Source: Hyperoplus lanceolatus (taxonomy: Eukaryota; Chordata; Actinopteri; Uranoscopiformes; Ammodytidae). Taken from it: a stretch of 64,000 nt of DNA. Where the stretch lies: NCBI GenBank assembly GCA_026929865.2, contig CM049414.1, positions 5,727,001-5,791,000 on the forward strand, read 5' to 3'. A program made the position numbers and the translations under genes. Positions 1 through 13,723 of the stretch are shown piece by piece (position 1 is the stretch's first letter; each line of letters opens with the position of its first letter). Under the pieces are notes generated by a model that saw only the letters and a program-made list of their open reading frames with translations, searched no databases and was not told where the DNA came from.

Positions 1-163
1 ACTTTAAACAAAGCCCTTGATTCACAACCATAATGTGCTCTCTATCTCTCTCTCTTAAAGCCTTCCTCTAAGCCAACTCCAATCTTGTATGGTTTGTCCC
101 CCCCCCCATGTCAAATTAGCCCTGGACCTTTTTTCCTTTTTTTCCCAGTGAGCTTGGGCACTG

Positions 164-165
<2 letters not shown>

Positions 166-205
<40 letters not shown>

Positions 206-210
206 GTGTG
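166..210. repeat. (TG)n microsatellite
   Basis: A TG run of about 45 bp with one C interruption. Confidence 0.9.
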
Positions 211-1229
211 AACCTGATTTCTGCAGCTGCTCAACATTAAAAAACACATACATCTAAAATCAGGCAAACTGGCAGGACCATATCGGCCAAGCAATGGAAG
301 AGGGAGCAGAGAGATCAAACTGGCAAAGCTCACCAACAGCTGGTTCAAATCAGTAATACAAGATATGCAGTGCAGTACAGCGCAGTCAGCTACCGAGGCT
401 TTATTTTTCCCAAAGGAAAATGAGCCAGGGGAGGAAAAATTAATGTACGATGTCAAACTCCAAACTTATCAGGGAGACACTGCCGTTTCCCTCTGGCTGG
501 TTAAAAGAGTTTTCTCCCTTTGCGACTGCGAAGCGCTCAACGGGGGAAAAATAATCCGTCTGGCTCATCTCCTTTGTTATTCTAATGAGGCAGCTAGCTA
601 TTCATATTTAATGCCATTTGTTCTTTTCATTTACTCTCTCATTACCACATATAAGGCTCGAATTTTTTTTTATATCACCGTTCCCTCTCTCTCACACTCA
701 CAGTTTTTGTAAAGATAATAAAAAAAATGCTGCATCTGCTCAGTGGCTACAGCCCGAATGAGATGTCCTTGGAAAGTTAAACAAGAAGAACATGAGATTT
801 TCGGATTCATTGATAAGGAAAAGGATAAGGGAAAAGGAAGAAGATTTTTTTTTCTATGCTCACCCTTAAGAGATTGGCCAGGTATGCTAATAGGACAGGT
901 ATGCAACTAATAGTAAGAAAAGTTTGCTCAGGAGTTTATCTATCTGGATTTTTTCACACAACGTGCAGAGGTATGCAACCCCATGAATGTTTAATAGATA
1001 CAAACATTTTGGACTTGAGACTTGGTCAGACGACATGCTGTATAAACTAAGTATTCATCCCAGATACCCCCCACCCGTCCTCCCCAGCCATCACTGCACA
1101 TCACGTTGTCAGAACGTCTGATGGCATGTGCCAGTGTGTCTCGCTGCCAATTAAAACTCTGCACCAGCCGGTTCCCCTTCAGCGGTGAGATGACACCTTG
1201 CAGGCCCTCACCAGCGAGGTGCCCCCCCC

Positions 1230-1352
<123 letters not shown>

Positions 1353-3530
1353 TTGTCGGGCTGAAAATACACCTACAGTGCTGTCAGGTTGGGCTCAGAC
1401 GGCTATGCTAACTAGGTTTGATGGGAAAACTTTGCAGAGTGCTTGTGGCGAGGGATACAGGCGTGCTGGCACATAGTAAACTTTTTCTCTCGCCTCAACG
1501 GCTCTAGATTTTTGCCTGCGCTGTTTTTCACACAATATTCCTTCTGACAAGTTGTCAACCTTACGCATAAATAAACAAAGGTTGTTGCGTGTGGTGTTGT
1601 TAACTTTTTTCTTTTATTTTGCCCACCACTGCCACCTGAGCCCTGTAGTTTGGGCTGTCGTGTCTGTCCACATCCATTTCTCATGGACATGTTACACACA
1701 GTGAGCTATCCCAATCAAACACGGGGTGTGTGAAGCAAAGGAGTCATTTTGCGCTATGCCCAGTCTCTCTCCACTTGACACAGCCAGCACTGATCAAAGC
1801 ATCCTGGCACGCTGGCACTCAGGTAGTCAGATGGCACAGGGCCCACTGGCTTTCTGGGCTGTTATAATGTTGCTTGGCAGCTGGAAACAACTTTCAGGAA
1901 GTGCTTCAAACAAGAACCAGAAAATAACCCATTGCATTTGCATGTTGGAGATTTTCTTTTCTCTCTCTCTTTGTCTCTATTGTCTCAATTTTATTCAAAT
2001 GCACAATGTAGCGAAAACCTCTTCCCACTTATGTATTGCCATTGTAATACTTTTTATACAAGAAATGAAACAGCAATAGTAATGTTAAACACAATGTTCC
2101 TTGATTGTCCCATACTACAGAGAAGATAGCAAAGAGACTTTCCATTCATGTGTGTATGAAAAGAAATCCCTGTGAGACAACAGTGGCGGTCTGTCCACCA
2201 CACTTTACATTCAGAGCGTGATCAATGGTCAACCTTATACCGTGTGAGTATAGCGGGGACAACTTGAGGCACACAGCACACATTGTATTTTGTTGGCAGG
2301 AGCTCGGATTGCCTTAGACAGTCATTTAGCAAACATGCTTCATCCCCACCGTAGAGACACATAACTTTATATTCATAGACGTCTGTGTGCCAACGTTAAT
2401 GAGATGAGCGTCTGATGAACAAACAGACTCCAAAGAAGTTGATGTGCTTCTGAGAATGCATGGAAACCCAATGGTATGAATAATGAAAGCTCCTCGCTAC
2501 TTAATAATATATGTCTGACTGCTGCTCGCACTGCACCGCTGTACTTGTTTGGCCTATGGAGGAAATTTCCTTGAATACTCCCATGGTGTTTACACAAAGG
2601 ACATGAAGGACAAACTAACCACTGCAACAACCACTGTCAGATTCAACCATGAGTCAACACTCAGAGTGTGTCTCAGCAAGAGAGGCACTTAAACCAGGGT
2701 TGAGGGGTGGGGGTGAGGGGGGAAACGGCCAAATAAAGTGGGCATGCCTGCCAAAGGAAACTTGCACTGCTCAATTCATCTGTGCAGTCAATAGAAATTG
2801 GAAGGGTGAGAACGAAGAGAGTAAGTCTTCAGTAAACTTGGTTTCTGTTGCATGTCAAGGTTGGCCAGAGATTTATTTATTTTTATGGACAGAGAGAAAA
2901 AGAGAGAGAGAGTGAGAGGCAGCTTGAGGCACAATTAATAAAAAAAAAAGTGTGGGTGGGTAAAGGAGAGAAAGAAAGAAAGATGCCTGCAGGACCACTG
3001 TGTTTCAGGACACGAAGAGGCAGGATAACCGATGAGAGCGGCTTTTTTTTTTATGGGTGAGTGGGAGCTGAACACCCCATTGATAGTGAGTGATACTGCA
3101 ATTTTTCTCAATATATATTGCAACACTACACAGTAGGTATTGTGATTCAGTGCCCGGACAATGTAGTGCAATGTACCAATTCAAATCCATCTGACTGCTG
3201 TAAATATCCCCAGTGTTTCCCACATCTCAAAGTGCCTTTAAAGCACTCACCATTTAATTTCCTATATCAATCTACCAGTAAACCCATGCTCTGGTGAGAA
3301 GGCGCAACATTTCGGCACACTGTGTGGAGGAATTGTTCTCCTATCGTTTTCCTTTGATCTCAGAATACATCATGGTAAGAGAAAGGGGGAAACAAATAAT
3401 GGTGACATATAGCTCACAGGCAGAGTGTATTTCATGCACCACTGCCTGCTGCAAAGAAGAAAAAGGTGTAAACATGGGAGAGAGAGGGGGGGTGTGGATT
3501 GTTACATTTCGCAATCACGTGAATACTTTT

Positions 3531-3707
3531 TTTTTTTTTTAAGATTATTTTTCGGCATTTTTTTCAAGCTTTATTAGATAGTGCAGAGTTGAAATGGGGA
3601 GGGAGAGGGAGAGGGGGGGGGGTGACCTGTTGTAAAGGTCCACGGGTCGGATTCCAACCCGTGACCACTGCAACGAAGGCCGATAGAGCCAATATGGTAC
3701 GCGCTCT
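3531..3707 (-). mobile_element. tRNA-derived SINE (family A), - strand
   Basis: Read on the - strand, this has a tRNA-like head with a box-B-like GGTTGGAATCC motif, a pyrimidine-rich (CTCTCCC)n body, then an A-rich tail containing ctaataaagc and aatgccgaaaa. The direct repeat gaatactttt occurs on both sides (3521-3530 and 3708-3717) and is the target-site duplication. Body and tail resemble the SINE at 12181-12363, so both belong to one family. No pol III product is shown; the box A is diverged. Confidence 0.75.
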
Positions 3708-4251
3708 GAATACTTTTAATAGTACCTGACCGTTGTTGATGAATTTATTTTGACTGTATATCTGTCACGTGTAACTCAATAGATGGGGTCTTATAATTTA
3801 TTTAATATTAAATCAATCGGTACCTCAAAAGGCAATTTTCTTTTTAAAAGCATCCAGTCTGCTGTAATTTTAAAAATGCTTTCAATTTGTCAACTAAGTA
3901 AGTGACCAATGCAAGGTTTTACAAGCAACGCAATGCTAAATTTAAATAACCTACACTGAAAACCTCCAAAAGGGCTGATAAACAGGGGTCATTTACACCC
4001 GCATCACATATTAAATGACACATTCACAACCATTGAGTGAACTTAGCGGAACTTGGCAGCATGCTGGGGGGGGGGGGGACATGTGAGGAACAGAGACAAG
4101 AAGTGGGGGAAAAAAGAGAGGAAGGATTTGTGGGACAAAGTGGACTGTTCAGACAGTGGCCCAGGGCAGCTGTGCAAAACTCTCATAAGCTGTCTCTTGA
4201 GTTTTTAGAGCAATGTCACAGCCTGTGTCTGCTGCTGGGGAGAGCGAGGGA

Positions 4252-4343
4252 GAGAAAGAGAGAAAAAGAGAGAGACAGAGAGAGAGAGGGAGAGGGAGAG
4301 AGAGAGAGAAAAAGAGACAGAAAAAGAGACAGAGAGAGAGAGA
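4252..4343. repeat. (GA)n-rich purine tract
   Basis: GA/GAGAC repeats with AAAAG interruptions make frames that read as Arg/Glu/Lys runs on + and Ser/Leu runs on -. No gene is implied. Confidence 0.85.
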
Positions 4344-4727
4344 CCATTGTGGGAACAAAGTGCTGGCAGACGGGGGTGGTGATGGTTAGTGAAGGTGCCC
4401 TTGCTGTGAGGAGGCCCGAGGCTAGTGCCAGCGGGTACAGAGAGGCTAGCATTGACTGCTGGGACAACACCAACTTTTTGGCTTCATCAAGGCTTAATTG
4501 ATTCAACTAACCAGGCTCAGCTGTGAGCCTTTTCTAACCAGAAAAACACTCTATACTATATGTGTAGCATATCGGTATAGAATTTATAAGATAAAGATTT
4601 TGAACACCAACTAAAACAATGTTATATTTTGGAATGAGTTTTCTCACATGAACACACACAAACAAATCGACTCATACAGTACGTATAATTGGCATTTGTA
4701 TGCATTTTCTTGTCATTCTTTAGCACG

Positions 4728-4895
<168 letters not shown>

Positions 4896-5423
4896 GTGGT
4901 TGGTCACTGTCCTCAGGGCCTTTTTTTCCATCTATAGAAACAGCATGCTCATTAAGGGTCAAGAGATCAGCTGCAGGCATCATGTGAACTGTGTGTCTCA
5001 TGACATCTTAGCACATCCACACCACACCAGCCTAAAGCGTATGCAGCCAGCCACACATAACACTGACAGCTAATGCATTAAAATGCCACAACTAGGCTGA
5101 AATGGTGGGTCATCTCCTGCATACAAATGGAAACAGAGCCTGGGTGGCAGGAAGGAATGAATCCATGTGGAGCGAAGGGGGGGCTAGGGATGACAAAATG
5201 TGGTCTCACAGGCTTATATTAACAGCACTATAGAAGATTGACTCAATTAAGGGCTCCTCCATCCACTTACTCTGCCATTATATCCAACAATGATAAAGAC
5301 ACCGATTCACACTGTCTGCCAGGCTGCACTTTTTTCTAAAGAGTGAGAAGAGATAGAGTGAGGAGGAATGTTTCTTAAAAGGGTCTACATGAATCAATTC
5401 CTTATATTTAGAGATGGAGAGTA

Positions 5424-5586
<163 letters not shown>

Positions 5587-5902
5587 ACAATATAGATTTG
5601 ATCATTAGATCAAGCTCGATGCAGTGTCTTGCCTATGGTGAAGCATTATGGGTGACATTGGGACAAACGTGCCCCTCTCTGGTCCCTCTCTCCCTCTTGT
5701 ATTGGCGTGTCACTGGGCATTGTGAGGCTCGCTGCTGGCCTCCAATCCACACATCTTGAAAGGGAAGCAAATCCAATTCTTCCTGCAGGGACAATGCTTC
5801 TCTCTCCCCTGTATTATCTGCCCTTATTTGCTTCTATTTTTTGCCTCTTATCAGCGTGCACATTTCAAGCACCCCAGGCGTCTCTTCAGTATTAAGTGAG
5901 AC

Positions 5903-5903
5903 T

Positions 5904-5995
<92 letters not shown>
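5903..5995. repeat. (GT)n microsatellite
   Basis: About 45 GT units, followed by a short GA run at 6002-6017. Confidence 0.95.
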
Positions 5996-6116
5996 TCACA
6001 GGAGAGAGAGAGAGAGACAACAGCTGTTATCATTGCTCCCACACGATTCCTTGTTATCTATCCCGGTCAGTCAAGACTTGGGCTTGTCTGTCGTTCCCCC
6101 TCATCACTGTACCCCT

Positions 6117-6117
<1 letters not shown>

Positions 6118-6200
<83 letters not shown>
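6118..6200. repeat. (GT)n microsatellite
   Basis: A second GT array only about 120 bp from the previous one. Confidence 0.95.
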
Positions 6201-6204
<4 letters not shown>

Positions 6205-6586
6205 ATATGATGGCTGTTTCAATTAGATAAACACCTACTCAACTTGTTCACACTCCACCTCTTCGTGTTGCCCACACATGAGGGCCCTTCATCACATGTT
6301 CTAGATAGTGATCTGAGCAGATGTAGATACTCAACAGTTTGCTTATTTGCCTGACTGAGTTGTTAAAATATACACAGTACCTGACACTGGGAAAACTCCA
6401 GGAAACTTTGGAGTAATGTTTCACCCCAATTAAAAAGAAAAATACATGCTGTTTCGCTATAACTTCTCAGACTGTTTAGGGAGTGTAGGGACATAATTAT
6501 ATGTCTAGATAGTGAAGTTAACAACACACACTGGGCGTAACTGATTCAAAAGCGAAAATAACTTTTGTAGCTAGAGACAGAATGTG

Positions 6587-6587
6587 T

Positions 6588-6646
<59 letters not shown>
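6587..6646. repeat. (GA)n microsatellite
   Basis: A GA run of about 60 bp with AAAG interruptions near both ends. Confidence 0.9.
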
Positions 6647-6649
<3 letters not shown>

Positions 6650-7105
6650 ATTCAATTTGGGCCTACAAGCAAAACTTAGTTAACAAAAGCAAAATGTAAG
6701 AAAGAAACAGCTGAATTAGTATGTGTTTTAGCTGTTGATGACATTACTAACACCAGCATAAGAACAGTGATAGTCATTCACGGGGTATTATCCTGCAATG
6801 CGGCTCTTAAGACATAACAGATGGACCGAAAAGGCTAGAAAAATGAACCTGCAAAGGTTTCCTGTAAGTCTTATCTTGACCGTGGTGATGCTCTAGGCCA
6901 GTGGTTCCCAACCTTTTTTCCTTGAGGACCCCCCTGCCAGGGTCCAAGACAAGCAAGGCCCCCCCAACCCTAACTCCGACCCACATACACACAATAAAAG
7001 AATAGAGTGATTAATTACAAACTTTTATTTGCAAAAATAAACAGCAGTTGTAGGCTTTTGTTCTTATTCTCCTGCTTTTACACATGGATTTATTTGTACT
7101 AGATG

Positions 7106-7108
<3 letters not shown>

Positions 7109-7188
<80 letters not shown>
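7109..7188. repeat. (CA)n microsatellite inside the hAT element
   Basis: About 40 CA units lie within the transposase-coding region of the 6899-8363 hAT copy. Confidence 0.95.
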
Positions 7189-7191
<3 letters not shown>

Positions 7192-8084
7192 GACAGGGTG
7201 TCACTAAGGTCTTCGGAAAGTTTTTTACTCGCCAGTGCTTGCCGATGTATCATGCAGTGGAAAATCCCGCAGCCAGGGACTTTTTCCTTCAGGCGGCTGT
7301 TAAACCCCTTGTTTTTGCCCATCATTGCTGCGGCTCCGTCAGTGCAACATGCAACCAGGTTTTCGTAGATATGAGTCCACAGCCAGAAATATATCGTGGC
7401 CGGTTGTTGTTGTTGATAGATTTGTAGACATAAGAATGTCAATATACTGCACAAAACAATGAGAACGGCCTCGTCTGACACGGCTGTTGTTTCGTCCAGG
7501 TGTATGGCAACGTTAGCATTCCTCAGCTTCTCGTGCAGCTGGTTTTGGCAATCTGCAGCCATTTTATTAATTCTGTCTTTCACAGTGTTGTCCGAGAGTG
7601 GGACAGTTTTCACTTTATCAACTACTTGCGGTCCACACATCCTCTCTACAATTTTCAGGAGGGCGGGTTTGATTAGCTGCTCTCCAATATTGTGCGGCTT
7701 TTTAGCCTTCACAATTAACAGTGAACAGTCAAATGACGCCTCCGTGGCTCTGTGTAAATCAGTACCTGCTTTTTCAAAAGCTTTTCTGATGTCCGTGGAT
7801 CTTCTTGATAGTGCCAATTGCTTCTTTCTCTCAAAATATTCTCGACTTTCACCAATAGTCTCGGGGTGTTTGGTCTCCCGGTGTCGTTTCAGTTTGCATG
7901 GTTTCAAGCTTTGATTAGCTAGCTTCTCGCCACAAATGACGCATTCTGGCCGAAAACTGTCCTGTCCTTCCATAAAACCAAAATCGATGTATCTCTGGAG
8001 ATATTGTTTTGTTTTCATCTTTGGTACAGACAAACCATTTTTTTCTGTGTAAAGTGAGGCTGACCGCAGGGAAACAATCAGCAT
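7189..8084 (-). pseudogene. Truncated hAT transposase with BED zinc finger
   Basis: The open frame starts at 8084 (an inner Met at 8018 is also possible). It has a BED-type finger at residues 48-73 (C48-x2-C51, then H68-x4-H73). The hAT core follows: IHLDETTAVSD with an acidic residue near 197, then VACCTDGAAAM near 245-253. These two blocks are only about 50 residues apart, and the segment between them (LTFLCLQIYQQQQPATIYF) is not hAT-like, so an internal deletion or rearrangement is likely. After LSDTLST the frame runs into the (CA)n array, read as Val-Cys repeats, and the C-terminal dimerisation domain is absent. By recollection it is closest to ZBED5/Buster-type transposases. It cannot encode a working enzyme. 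Confidence 0.85.
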
Positions 8085-9265
8085 TGCCCGCCACCCACGA
8101 GCCGCCCGGAAGGTTGATTATGCAAGTTCAGAGGTCATATAATAATGAATTTAAATGTGGACCAATAATATGTTTTAATCAGCATTAAACATCGTTTTGA
8201 TTATCCAATTGGATGTTATTGGGGTTTTATAAATTTAATGTGGATTTTTTTTTTTTTTTTTTAACAAGTCACAACCTCAGCGCAGACACACTTGTGCCCC
8301 CCCCCCCTTGCGATCTCTAGCGCCCCCTGCTGGGGGGCGCGGACCCCAGGTTGGGAACCACTGCTCTAGGCAACATCTGGTCTGGTATAACATTCCTTCT
8401 GCTGCCTCTATTCCACAGTATTGTTGTTGCCTTTGTTTGAACTATCTTTTGCATTCAACCGTAGACATAGGGAGACATAAGGTTGCCCACAGAACAGGCA
8501 ATCATCATTAGCCTCGTTGCAAGCAGTTGGCACTGACTTTGCAGCTTCAGCTTATGAAAGTATGGTATAGTAGGGGTGGTGAAAAAAGTAAGTAGTTCAT
8601 GTAAAAGTTGCGATTCCTATCTCTTGCCATTTCAAATCGATTCATAATTACCAAATTATCGATTTCAAAAAAAATATATCATTTTTGCTGTCGCCAGTAA
8701 TGTTGACTTGCTTAACTATCACATGCATTACAATCTTCACATTTAAATAAACTTAAATGAAGGAGGATAAGATATTGAATTTGTTTTCTTTTTCATGACA
8801 TAATTTGCCACAACGCCTCTTAGCACACAGTGGACGGGAGGAGATCCTGAAATCCTTCTTTGAACTGGATTGCGAAATCAATTTTGAAACGGGACCCCAA
8901 GAAACAGAATCAAATCAAATCGTGGGATTCCAAAAGATCCACAGCTCTATATGGTACAGACACACAAGAAATACTGTATATAGCGGGAGAGAGACAGAGA
9001 GAATACAATATACACACACAGACACACAGGGACCTAGTAGTGAGGCCATGCAGGCCGGCCTGTCATCACCTATCTGTCCTCCTGAGGCTTAGCTATAGGC
9101 AAACAAGGCTCCAAACCACACAGCATAGTGAAGTGCCCTTTGACCTTAGCCTATACATGGCAGGATGGACCTATGTGGGCTACTCCACTGTGTAGCTTTA
9201 GAGGAGGATGTTTTTACTGCAGGCAGTTCACACTCTGAACTGGTATTCAGCCAGCCAGTGAGTGA

Positions 9266-9428
<163 letters not shown>

Positions 9429-9694
9429 CAGATCAAGTAGTTGGGAGACCAACCTTGAAGCCATATTGCCTTATATAACTTAAGTAATAGTCCACAGTAA
9501 ACAAAGGGAGAGTGTTGTGGATCTATAGACATTGTTTAAAGATCTGACGCTGGTGTCCCATCATCCCCCGTTGTTTGCCAGAGGACCTGAACAATTCTTG
9601 AATAACATCACCTGCCAAAGACAGCCTCGTTATTACTGGAGTCCATCTGCTCCTGTTTACAGGATTCATGCTGCACTGCTCTCACAGCTCAGCA

Positions 9695-9695
9695 T

Positions 9696-9757
<62 letters not shown>
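9695..9757. repeat. (TG)n microsatellite
   Basis: A TG run of about 60 bp. Confidence 0.95.
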
Positions 9758-10097
9758 ACAGAGACTCACACTCACTTCTATGATTGCCTCTAAATAATTG
9801 ATCATCAGTAAATGTTGATTTCTAGTTTGTGTTATTGGCTTTAAACAGACACCTGTCATATTAATAGGTTAATAATTACACTGGAAAACACAACATTTAA
9901 ATCCCTCTTTATCATTTAAAGTGTACTAAGCCTTTTTCCCCTGTTTCAGATTCTACCCCTGGAGTGTTATTTATCAAACAGGTGCACCAGCCTGCACACC
10001 TGTCAGCTGAATGCAGTCAGTGAAGTGCATCTCTTTTTTTAGGCCACATATCAGCCAGCAGCGTTTGGGAGATAGTTCACACAGTAACAGCAACAGC

Positions 10098-10828
10098 TAG
10101 GGGTGGGAATCTCTTGGCACCTCACGATTCGATTCGATTCCGATTCCGAGGGTCAACGATTCGATTCAAAATTGATTTTCTCAATGCATCTCGATGCAAA
10201 TTTTTTTTTACGTACATACCTCTGTGTGATTTTCAAAAATATATTTATATACACATGTGAGTTTGCTACTCAGAGTTTGCTAATCACTTCCTACTTTTGT
10301 GATGATCATTAAATACAATCAACAGATGAATTACCTTCTCTAATATTGTATTAGAGAAAAAGCTTTTCTTGTCACAAATATGACTTTCTATGACCAGTGC
10401 AATAATCAATGCAGCTTTCAACACACTATGGAAGTATGTAAAAACCTAAACCGATTCAGTTTAATTTTCTTTCTGCTCTTGTGTATCATGTTTCTATAGG
10501 ATTTCTATTCTATTATTTTCTATGTCATTTCAAAACATTGTGCAAAATGTATGGCTTGGAATTCAGCTGTCATACAAAAACGTAAACTGACACAAAGCCA
10601 GTGCAGGTCATATGGGTTTGCTGCTCTCTGCCCTTTTGTCGCCACTTTTAACAACTCACACTTGTGTGGTGTGTATGCGCAGTGGCGCGGGAAATACTAA
10701 TAGTAAATACTAGTAATTTATTTATTTATTTATTTTATAAATCGATTATTAACTTTTATGAATCGATTCGGAATCGTTCGAGAGAGAATCGCGATTAATC
10801 GGAAAATCAATTATTTTTCCCACCCCTA
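10098..10828. mobile_element. Non-autonomous hAT-like element, copy 1
   Basis: The ends taggggtgggaa and ttcccacccccta-like (ttcccacccctA) are inverted repeats. Flanks gcaacagc (10090-10097) and ttaacagc (10829-10836) match at 6 of 8 positions, a decayed 8-bp duplication. The subterminal zone is full of cgattcgattc words, with the inverse near the right end (gaatcgattcggaatcg). It aligns end to end with the copy at 44110-44830. There is no transposase; the open frames inside are short and differ between copies. Confidence 0.85.
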
Positions 10829-12180
10829 TTAACAGCTCACTGGCTGGCTACATATCAACAGCACTATAACGTTGAAGAATATGCAGAAGGGATACACACG
10901 TGATCTCATGCACACATGCATGCATGACACAGAGGCACCATGGCTCCAGCCCAAGGACAAAGAAGAGACTATGCCTTAAGAAGCAGTCAGGGTCATGAAG
11001 AAAGATGGCAGCTATCTGGAGACTGATCTCAATGTACACGACGCGTGCACATTTAAAGACACTTAGCGGTTCCCCTTCTTCTTATATAAGGCAGCCGTCA
11101 CACACTCAAGCTGTGGGCATGTGTCTATAAATGAAAGACAGTTATGTAAGGTACTACTGCATTAGAACATGTTGCATAGCTCAACCTGACAGATTGGCTC
11201 AGAATGTATCATCCCATCACTACATCATGTAGTTTGGTATAGCATAGGCCTGCGAGTAGACAACACTACCCTCCATGTCTTTGGATGAAGGTGGAAGGCA
11301 TAATTGCATACTTGCTAGCTCTAAAAGTGGAAACTTAGCCAATATTGATTGGTCCTGGTGAACTAGCTAGCTATAGCCATTGCTGTATGATAAGCATTGA
11401 TAGCAAAAGATCAAGTGATTGCTGACTCGGTAAGAAATGCTTAGGGAAGGCTTTTCTTGCTGAGGATTTACTAATCTGGCAATTTCCCTGCCAACCATCA
11501 CAGACATAAAGAAGGAAAGCTTTCCTCCACTCCTCTCCCGATCTCTCCTTCCAACATGGAAGAGACCGAGGCGCGCAAACACACACACACACACACACAG
11601 AGGCGGGCTGGGCTCTTCTCCAGCACCGTTCGGATGAGCCTCTCCGCATGCAAATCCAAAGTCGGAGCTGGGATCCTTGCTGTGAGCTGTAAGTGAACGA
11701 CCAAATATTGGCTCATTATTGAAGGCAGCATTTGTCTGTGTGTGCAGGCTGCCCGCTGTGAAATTATGGACAAACACGCTAGGACGCTAAGAGGCTACTT
11801 CCCCTCTTGCTTGCCTTCTCTTTGCTCAGTGCTTTCTCCTGGTCCCGCCAGCATCCCTTTCTTTTCTTTTTTTCTGGTTTCCTCTTTTTTTTAAGTTGTA
11901 GTGGGCTTTCAGTTTATGATAGACAGACAATGACAAAGAAGATAGGAGGAGGGAGGGTGTTCACTGCAAACACTGTCTTGAGCTAGGAGCAAAAAAAAGG
12001 TGGTAAATTATGTGTAGAAAAAAAAACTATTGCATCTCTTATCATCTACTTTATTCTTGTCTCCAACTGGCTCTTCCCTGCTGTTTCTCATATTCCTACC
12101 CAATGCAAGGAGGAAGTAAGAAAAAAAATAAAAGAGTCGTAGTGCTTTATGAAAATCCTAATGAAAATCTGAGAAAGAGG

Positions 12181-12336
12181 GGGGTGCCTTTAGCTCAGTT
12201 GGTAGGGCGTTCCCCCCCATGGGCCTCGGCCAGCAGGTTCGATTCCAGCCTGCGGTCGTTCTCTGCATGTCACTCCCCTCTCTGCCCCGTTTCAACTCTG
12301 TCTCTCTCTACACTATCAATAAAGCATAAAAATGCC

Positions 12337-12363
<27 letters not shown>
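12181..12363 (+). mobile_element. tRNA-derived SINE (family A), + strand
   Basis: The head carries a box A (tagctcagttggt, about 12190-12202) and a box B (ggttcgattcc, about 12236-12246), as in a tRNA gene. The body reads ctctctgccccgtttcaac, then the tail caataaagcat and aatgccaaa lead into a poly-A of about 28 bases. The near-direct repeats aatctgagaaagagg (12166-12180) and aatcggagaaagaga (12364-12378) are the target duplication. It is the better preserved of the two family A copies here. The tRNA-like part should not be annotated as a functional tRNA. Confidence 0.85.
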
Positions 12364-12367
<4 letters not shown>

Positions 12368-12585
12368 GGAGAAAGAGAGGACAAATATTCAAAGGGAAGG
12401 CGTGACAGGAAAAGGAAGAGATATACAGTACGGGGTGGTGTTATCTCTCATGCAGCTCAGTGTTTTGCTATTCAAATCTCTCTAGAATATACAAATGCTA
12501 TACAAATGCTCCCGAGTGCAGCCGCAGCACAGATCACTTTGAAGTCAGCTGGCAGGATTAAGAACCAGGTCATACACAGGATAGA

Positions 12586-12780
12586 TTAAAAAGGTGCAGT
12601 GCGTAGAATTTTTGGGCATTTTTCAGACCAAACTTGGTAAAAATGGAATAAAATATTCCAACATATAAAGTATGTTTTTTGTTTTATTCAAAAGGAAGGT
12701 GTTACCAAAGGAGCACAGCAATCTAGAACTTCACCACTTGGTGCCAGTAAATATTCCAAAACTACACACTGCACCTTTAA
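12586..12780. mobile_element. MITE, GGTGCAGTGTGTAG family, copy 1
   Basis: The left end ttaaaaaggtgcagtgcgtag and right end ctacacactgcacctttaa form imperfect inverted repeats around about 150 bp of AT-rich DNA with no coding potential. The same ends occur at 58089-58470. Confidence 0.7.
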
Positions 12781-13692
12781 CACGGTGACCTAAAAGGGCA
12801 GGTAAACAACACTGTTATTGCTTTGCTAATATGACACAAAGATTTCCCTAGCCATTGACATTGTACACGCATAGATACACAGTGGCACGCACACACACAG
12901 TAGCTCATTGTCAGTGCTTGGGCCAACAGTTTATGAGGAGAACCCCCTGTATCCAATTCCCTCGTGGAGCAGAGCGGGCCTGCATTGTGCCGAGTGAGGT
13001 ATCGGACTACTCTCACGGTCCAAAGCCGTACACATGACACCAGGGGGGTGGCTTCAACAGTTCCATAGTTCGCCCCATTCTGTGAAGCTCATTCTGCCTT
13101 TCAGCTGAGAGAATTGGCGGGGTCAGTCACAGGACACCATGGTGCTTTATTTCCAAAATACCTGGCTATTTACTGACTGAAGAAGGGTCTTGAGAGGGCT
13201 GCTTTAAGGTTGCAGGACACAGCCCACGAGGAGATAGTAGTTTGTAAACAGTATATTTTAACTCAATAGTGCAGGGTTATAAGGCTACCTTTTTTTTTAC
13301 CCTTCTAATTATGTTTTGGCAATGTGCTATCAGCTGTCAACCACATTCATGACACTCAAGTTCTCGTCCAAAACAAATACATTTACTTTTAACCGGCACA
13401 TCTCAAGTACTGCTAGGCCTAACATTATCAAAGCACAATAAGTCCTTTCTAAAGTAATCGCCTTGAGTCACAGCCTTAAGTGATGTGGTGAGTGACGGAA
13501 CTCTTGTGTAAATCAACACAGCAGCTGTGGTCGAAGTAGTTCCCGGGCAAAGTGTGAGTAAGGTCCTGCTGTAAAGATATGGAGGCAAACAGACATCAAA
13601 GAAAATGCAAAAAATAACTCCTAGTGGTACTTTCAAAAGGAAAATGAGAGAGAGAGTCACACAGAGAGACAGAGAGAGATACACAGAGAGAG

Positions 13693-13723
<31 letters not shown>

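Larger units (their letters stand above)
6899..8363 (-). mobile_element. hAT transposon, internally deleted (ZBED/Buster-like)
   Basis: The terminal inverted repeat cagtggttcccaacc (6899 onward) matches ggttgggaaccactg ending at 8363. It is flanked by a perfect 8-bp target duplication, ctctaggc, at 6891-6898 and 8364-8371. An 8-bp duplication and CAGTGGTTCCCAACC ends are established hAT features; TA at the centre of the duplication fits the Buster-type preference. The coding strand is the - strand. At 1465 bp the copy is short for an autonomous hAT, and a (CA)n run replaces the C-terminal part of the coding region. Confidence 0.93.

Noticed and set aside
4037..4506. 154-codon Arg/Glu-rich frame (+) and 96-codon Ser/Leu frame (-)
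   Set aside because: Both arise from the GA-rich tract; no splice sites or family motif.
7459..7914. 151-codon + strand frame
   Set aside because: It is the shadow of the hAT transposase on the opposite strand.
12188..12260. tRNA gene
   Set aside because: Box A and B are present, but it is the head of a SINE with poly-A tail and target duplication.
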